In this document: positions 54,193 through 57,270 of the stretch, in pieces
Layout of the letters: every line of letters starts with the position of its first letter
Numbering within the stretch: the first letter of the stretch is position 1
Source: Candidatus Gastranaerophilales bacterium
GTDB lineage: Bacteria; Cyanobacteriota; Vampirovibrionia; Gastranaerophilales; Gastranaerophilaceae
Length of the DNA: 57,270 nucleotides
Assembly: GCA_944322745.1 (NCBI GenBank)
Contig: CALUPV010000011.1
Location: forward strand, 1-57,270
Reading direction: 5' to 3'
Made by a program: the position numbers and the translations under genes
Notes under the pieces: model-generated
Told to the model about the DNA's origin: nothing
The model's database searches: none
The model's input: the letters and a program-made list of their open reading frames with translations, nothing else

Positions 54193-54235
54193 GTTTTGTC
54201 TTTAGGTTCGAGCGCGAGTGAGCAGAGGCTGAAAT
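54171..54235 (+). repeat. tRNA-flanking dispersed repeat, copy B
   Basis: This copy has the same block order as 46523-46586: GGATGAGAACCCTCACAAAACG, the hairpin ACAAAAC-GAA-GTTTTGT, then GTTCGAGCGCGAGTGAGCAG and AGGCTGAAAT. It differs from copy A by a few substitutions and single-base indels. Its beginning (AAGGGATGAGAACCCTC) looks like the reverse complement of the tRNA-Ser T-arm with a few changes. Confidence 0.75.
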
Positions 54236-54290
54236 GGCGGAGGCGAGGAGCCTTCGACATGAAATGCCGTTTATCGCGAACGAGTAAGAG

Positions 54291-54358
54291 AATCCCTCTC
54301 TCTCCGTTTTTTTTATTTTTTGAAGATATAAAAGGGATGAGAACCCTCACAAAACGAA
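54291..54358 (+). repeat. Second copy of the tRNA-Ser 3' end and flank; left edge of the right-hand segment
   Basis: AATCCCTCTCTCTCCG followed by the T/A tract, GAAGATATAAAAGGGATGAG and CACAAAACGAA repeats 54125-54192. After 54358 the two copies diverge completely: copy 1 continues GTTTTGT, copy 2 TGTACTATTTCG. This marks a recombination junction and the start of different DNA. Confidence 0.85.
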
Positions 54359-54688
54359 TGTACTATTTCGTTGTATTTAAAAGTCCGGTTTGTATATAAG
54401 CTATCAACTGTCGGTTGGGCATACTTGCCCAACAATACTAAATTATAGCGGTCGGAAGTGGAGCGACGTTGATTTTTAAATAGTTCAAACAGGACTTTAT
54501 TAGGACTTTAATATACAAAGAGTAGCCTTAAATTAGCCTGTAAATTACTGAAATCGAAGTTTTTCGGCAGTCCTGTAAAAGTCCTATTGATTGTGGGACT
54601 ATAAGCCCAATCTTCAAACTGTAATATTAAGTTTATGGGATTGAGGCAAAGGGCAATTTGGGAATTTTGAATATGATATAATAAATAT
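54359..54688. other. Noncoding start of the right-hand accessory segment, with hairpin and short repeats
   Basis: No gene is visible in these 330 bases. GTTGGGC-ATACTT-GCCCAAC (54414-54433) is a perfect 7 bp hairpin, and its left part with flank (54409-54427) is the inverted copy of 107-125. AGGACTTTA occurs twice near 54495-54512, and AGTCCT/AAGTCCT variants follow near 54570-54590. A TATAAT at 54677-54682 lies just before the PIN gene start. Confidence 0.6.
54409..54427. repeat. Inverted copy of the 107-125 sequence
   Basis: TGTCGGTTGGGCATACTTG is the exact reverse complement of 107-125. It contains the left arm and loop of the 54414-54433 hairpin, and in this copy the hairpin is perfect. 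Confidence 0.75.
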
Positions 54689-55162
54689 ATGAATATTTTA
54701 TTAGATAGCAATTCTTTTAATTTCTTATATGATAATCAGGATAACATAAAAAAGGGAAAGACAAATTTAAATTTTTTTTATATCTTATCTCAAGAAAAAG
54801 AATTGGACAAAATTAAAAATCTTGAATTAAAACATAAATTAATTGAAATAAAATGCACATATGCTAATGAAACAGCTGGGGCATTTATGCTTAATGCTCC
54901 TTGTATAAATCGAAATTGTTTATTTCCAAATGATGTTTTAGTTGAAAACATAAAACAAGTATTAACAAAACATGGTTGTAAAAAAAATAATAGGGAAGAG
55001 AATTTTAATCACGATTTGAATTTAGCAATATCGGGATATTTAAATAACTATGTAATATTAACGAACGATGGAGCAAAAAACAAAAACGGATTATACAAAG
55101 CTTTAAAAGAACTTAATATTCAAAGTTTATCACATACTGAATTTATAGAACAATTTTTATGA
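54689..55162 (+). CDS. PIN-domain-like nuclease
   Basis: The 157-residue protein has the PIN arrangement of acidic residues: Asp6 (L-L-D-S-N), Glu61 (A-N-E-T-A), Asp109 (N-H-D-L-N-L-A-I) and Asp127 (I-L-T-N-D-G). The last two match the usual 'D-x-x-I/L-A ... L-T-N-D' ending. PIN proteins are metal-dependent RNases, often toxins or antiviral effectors. No antitoxin-like ORF lies upstream. A TATAAT ends 6 bases before ATG, so the mRNA may be leaderless. The 3' end overlaps the convergent nuclease gene by 43 bases. Confidence 0.7.
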   Translation: MNILLDSNSFNFLYDNQDNIKKGKTNLNFFYILSQEKELDKIKNLELKHKLIEIKCTYANETAGAFMLNAPCINRNCLFPNDVLVENIKQVLTKHGCKKNNREENFNHDLNLAISGYLNNYVILTNDGAKNKNGLYKALKELNIQSLSHTEFIEQFL

Positions 55163-56781
55163 GGAATTTTTTTATCTATCGTTATTTTACTAATTATTTC
55201 ATTATACTTCCATTCAATTAGTTTTACTTTGTTTTCTTGACATAGCTTGCGTTTTTTTTCATCCATTTGTAATCTTTTTTGAAAACCTTCTTCTCCTCCA
55301 AAAAGTTCAATAGCTTTATAATGTTGTTCACCTTGATATTCAATTGCTATATTTAGACTTGGTATAAAAATATCTAAAGACTGTAACCCTAACCATCTTG
55401 CTCTATATTGATAAATTGCATCAGGATAATACTTATAAACTAATCTAAATAATTCTTGTTCGGATTTCCACTTAGATTTTATTATTTTATTTGCTATTAA
55501 AGTCTGCTTTATTTCTTTATAGCTTTTGGCATATTTATCTTTTAAGTACTTTTCAAATGATATATTAGTAAAATCAATCTTTTGTTTATTTTCTTTGATT
55601 ATAAATTTTTTAATTGTTTCATACAATAAATCCTCCGAAACAAGACCTTCAAGAAATTCTTTAGGTAAGTTGTTATAATTCAAATCTAGGTTTAACTTAG
55701 TATAAATATTTTTAACGAGATTCCTATAATTTTCTTTTTGCTCTTTTGATAGAGAATGCTGGGCTATTGTATTTAATATCCTGTATTGACCGTTAATTCC
55801 TTTAAAATAATCCATAAACGGAATATTATAAACAGCAGAACCACCACAAGTAGATAATTTTTGTTTGTTGTCATATAAATCGCAACTAAAAGCATTAATA
55901 TTAGAAAAAGAGGTATAAATTCTATTTAAACAATAATAAATAAATTCAATAGCTTCAATATTATTTTTATTAATTTTGATTTTATAATTTACAGTATTTA
56001 TGTCATCATCAAATTTATTTGACAATATTTCAATTTCAATATTATTAATTTTGCAATATTCCATTATTATGTAATAAGAATCACATTCTTTTTTGTAAAA
56101 ATAAAAACACAAATTCTCATTTTCAAAAAAATTAAACTGAATCTCTCTTATGTTTTCAAAAATTAATCCATAATAATGTAAATTTGCATTATATTCTAAG
56201 TCTTTGGCTATAAGTTGATTTCCATCTTCTATTATCCAATTGTATAAGCTTAATTTATGATTTTCTGATATTGTCTGGTAAAGGCACTCTCCATACTTAT
56301 TAATATTTAAAATTTTATATAAATTATCGATTGTTAATAGCTTTTGAGTACCATGATATATATGCAACTGTTTAATATAACCTTTTTCTGTTTGTGGATT
56401 GATAAAATCAACTCTATTACTATTTAGAGCTTCTTTTGCACTTATTATAAAAAAATAATAATTTTCAACTGAATCTTCTAAATCTAATAAGAACTCTTTA
56501 TCTTTTAGTTCTTCTAATGGTGTGGTAATAAAATATCCATTTTCTTGTTTTGAATCTTTTTTATATATCCAATAACCACAATTTGAAACATTATTAATCA
56601 GGACAAAATCGTCCTTAGATAAAATTTTAAATGGTCCATATATTAAATTACCTAAACTCAATCTTTCTTTAGGCTTGAAAATAACTTGATTTTTTATAAC
56701 ATTATTTGATAGTTCTCTTTTTTTTAGCGAATAAAAAATAATACATAAAACTACTAACACTAATAAAATAATAGAACTCAT
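55120..56781 (-). CDS. Membrane-anchored protein with C-terminal PD-(D/E)XK nuclease domain
   Basis: The 553-residue protein has an N-terminal membrane helix (residues 3-20, then K-K-R-E). A long unassigned middle part follows, including an S-T-C-G-G-S segment near residue 315. The C-terminal domain is nuclease-like: S-L-D-I-F-I-P (Asp470), A-I-E-Y-Q-G-E-Q-H-Y (Glu481, Gln483), F-G-G-E-E-G-F near 495 and V-K-L-I-E-W at about 519. This is the Vsr/DUF559-like E-x-Q variant of PD-(D/E)XK. No ribosome binding site precedes ATG. Convergent 43-base overlap with the PIN gene suggests a linked pair. I know no named system with this layout. Confidence 0.72.
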   Translation of the reverse strand: MSSIILLVLVVLCIIFYSLKKRELSNNVIKNQVIFKPKERLSLGNLIYGPFKILSKDDFVLINNVSNCGYWIYKKDSKQENGYFITTPLEELKDKEFLLDLEDSVENYYFFIISAKEALNSNRVDFINPQTEKGYIKQLHIYHGTQKLLTIDNLYKILNINKYGECLYQTISENHKLSLYNWIIEDGNQLIAKDLEYNANLHYYGLIFENIREIQFNFFENENLCFYFYKKECDSYYIIMEYCKINNIEIEILSNKFDDDINTVNYKIKINKNNIEAIEFIYYCLNRIYTSFSNINAFSCDLYDNKQKLSTCGGSAVYNIPFMDYFKGINGQYRILNTIAQHSLSKEQKENYRNLVKNIYTKLNLDLNYNNLPKEFLEGLVSEDLLYETIKKFIIKENKQKIDFTNISFEKYLKDKYAKSYKEIKQTLIANKIIKSKWKSEQELFRLVYKYYPDAIYQYRARWLGLQSLDIFIPSLNIAIEYQGEQHYKAIELFGGEEGFQKRLQMDEKKRKLCQENKVKLIEWKYNEIISKITIDKKIPHKNCSINSVCDKL

Positions 56782-57061
56782 AAAAATATAATATCAAAAA
56801 ATCTTAAAATTATCTTATTTTATAAGGTAATTATTAAATATTCGCTAAGTTTAAGATACTACAATAAATTAATCGGATTCGGATTTCTTCGCGCTATTAG
56901 TCAAACAAAGTGTTAAAAATGGTCAACCCAACTGTTAATGTACATTCGTCCAGGTGTATTATCACAGACAGTTCGATTATTTTGCCAAGATATAGATGTT
57001 TAGGGCGATTGAGCGGTCGGAAATTTTAAGATGCTAAAAATCAAACTGGACGAAACTGGAC

Positions 57062-57150
57062 TTTAAACGGACAGTTTGATTATTATGCAAAACCCTTGCT
57101 ATTGCTGAAAAGCACACTTAGTTTGATTTAAACGGACAATTTGATTATTA
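57062..57150 (+). repeat. 24 bp direct repeats (iteron-like)
   Basis: TTTAAACGGACAGTTTGATT plus ATTA at 57062-57085 and TTTAAACGGACAATTTGATT plus ATTA at 57127-57150 differ at one position and start 65 bases apart. A weaker relative, CAGACAGTTCGATTATT, lies at about 56965-56981. Confidence 0.8.
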
Positions 57151-57210
57151 CGATATAGTCCAGTTGAGCAAATTTTCACAAAAATATCATAAAGTTTGAG
57201 AATTTGAAAC

Positions 57211-57236
57211 AAGGTCGGGAAAATTTTTCCGACCTT
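57211..57236. terminator. Strong hairpin, possible terminator
   Basis: AAGGTCGG (57211-57218) and CCGACCTT (57229-57236) form an 8 bp stem around an A/T-rich loop that can pair further. No long T run follows on either strand, so it may be a regulatory or recombination hairpin rather than a terminator. Confidence 0.4.
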
Positions 57237-57270
57237 GGGTTGAGCAACTTCATTAGTATAAAATTTTAAT

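Larger units (their letters stand above)
56782..57270. other. Noncoding, repeat-rich end of the window
   Basis: No plausible gene is visible in these 489 bases. The region holds two copies of a 24 bp direct repeat, a 10 bp inverted repeat AATCAAACTG (57039-57048) / CAGTTTGATT (57072-57081), a degenerate third copy near 56961-56981 and a strong hairpin at 57211-57236. GCGGTCGGA near 57013 also occurs near 54447 at the other end of the segment. It could be an integration or replication control region of an element continuing beyond the window. Confidence 0.55.

Noticed and set aside
54009..54350. 113-codon minus-strand ORF containing RERDSNPRQGRP
   Set aside because: It is antisense to tRNA-Ser and its duplicated 3' end; the tail is the same kind of tRNA artefact.
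57062..57150. CRISPR array
   Set aside because: There are only two near-identical repeats 41 bases apart plus one degenerate copy, and no cas gene or further units in the window.

Overview
Organism: the window is very AT-rich (roughly 30% GC by eye) and looks like a chromosome segment of an uncultured, anaerobic, two-membrane gut bacterium, most likely of the Gastranaerophilales (Vampirovibrionia, formerly Melainabacteria). Evidence: a signal-peptide beta-barrel outer-membrane protein; a csaB-type pyruvyl transferase; a FliA/WhiG-type sigma factor and a CheA/MCP/CheW module; rubrerythrin and pyruvate phosphate dikinase, which fit an anaerobe; and several lineage-specific proteins with N-termini such as VSFGS or SPSYKGF. 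The taxonomic call is inference; there is no rRNA gene.

Layout. 1-228 is host DNA with the first codons of a leftward gene and a leftward terminator. 229-6806 is a 6.57 kb element integrated at the 3' end of tRNA-His. It carries a Kiwa anti-phage pair (kwaA, kwaB), an XRE repressor facing a divergent membrane protein, a small ALKHGL-type protein, a MerR-like regulator, a 45-codon ORF and the large serine recombinase whose 3' end runs through the tRNA. 6938-54050 is mostly core chromosome: glnA, nadE, an amino-acid permease, glyQ, gap, two plsC, the chemotaxis module, a WYL-WYL-DUF4127-thrS operon, a dCMP deaminase, rubrerythrin, a LipM-like octanoyltransferase, an M16 peptidase pair, TPR proteins, pfkB-csaB, a sigma factor, a radical SAM protein, rplU-rpmA, ppdK, and an rny-ymdB-PHP-pilin-like cluster. 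tRNA-Leu(UAA) is at 46396 and tRNA-Ser(CGA) at 54054. From 54359 to the end is a second accessory segment with a PIN-domain protein, a membrane-anchored PD-(D/E)XK nuclease in convergent overlap, and a repeat-rich noncoding end.

Main observations. (1) The ends of the tRNA-His element can be read from the sequence: the 7 bp ATGGGGC occurs at both ends, and joining the ends in silico keeps the recombinase ORF open into a different 26-codon tail at 232-309, so the recombinase would have a different C-terminus in the integrated and excised states. The tRNA terminator was left behind at 195-220, 6.6 kb away. (2) A related ~65 bp hairpin-containing repeat lies just downstream of both tRNA-Leu and tRNA-Ser, and the tRNA-Ser 3' end with its flank is duplicated at the edge of the right-hand accessory segment. 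(3) The right-hand nuclease pair has no system name I recognise and is the best candidate here for an undescribed defence module.
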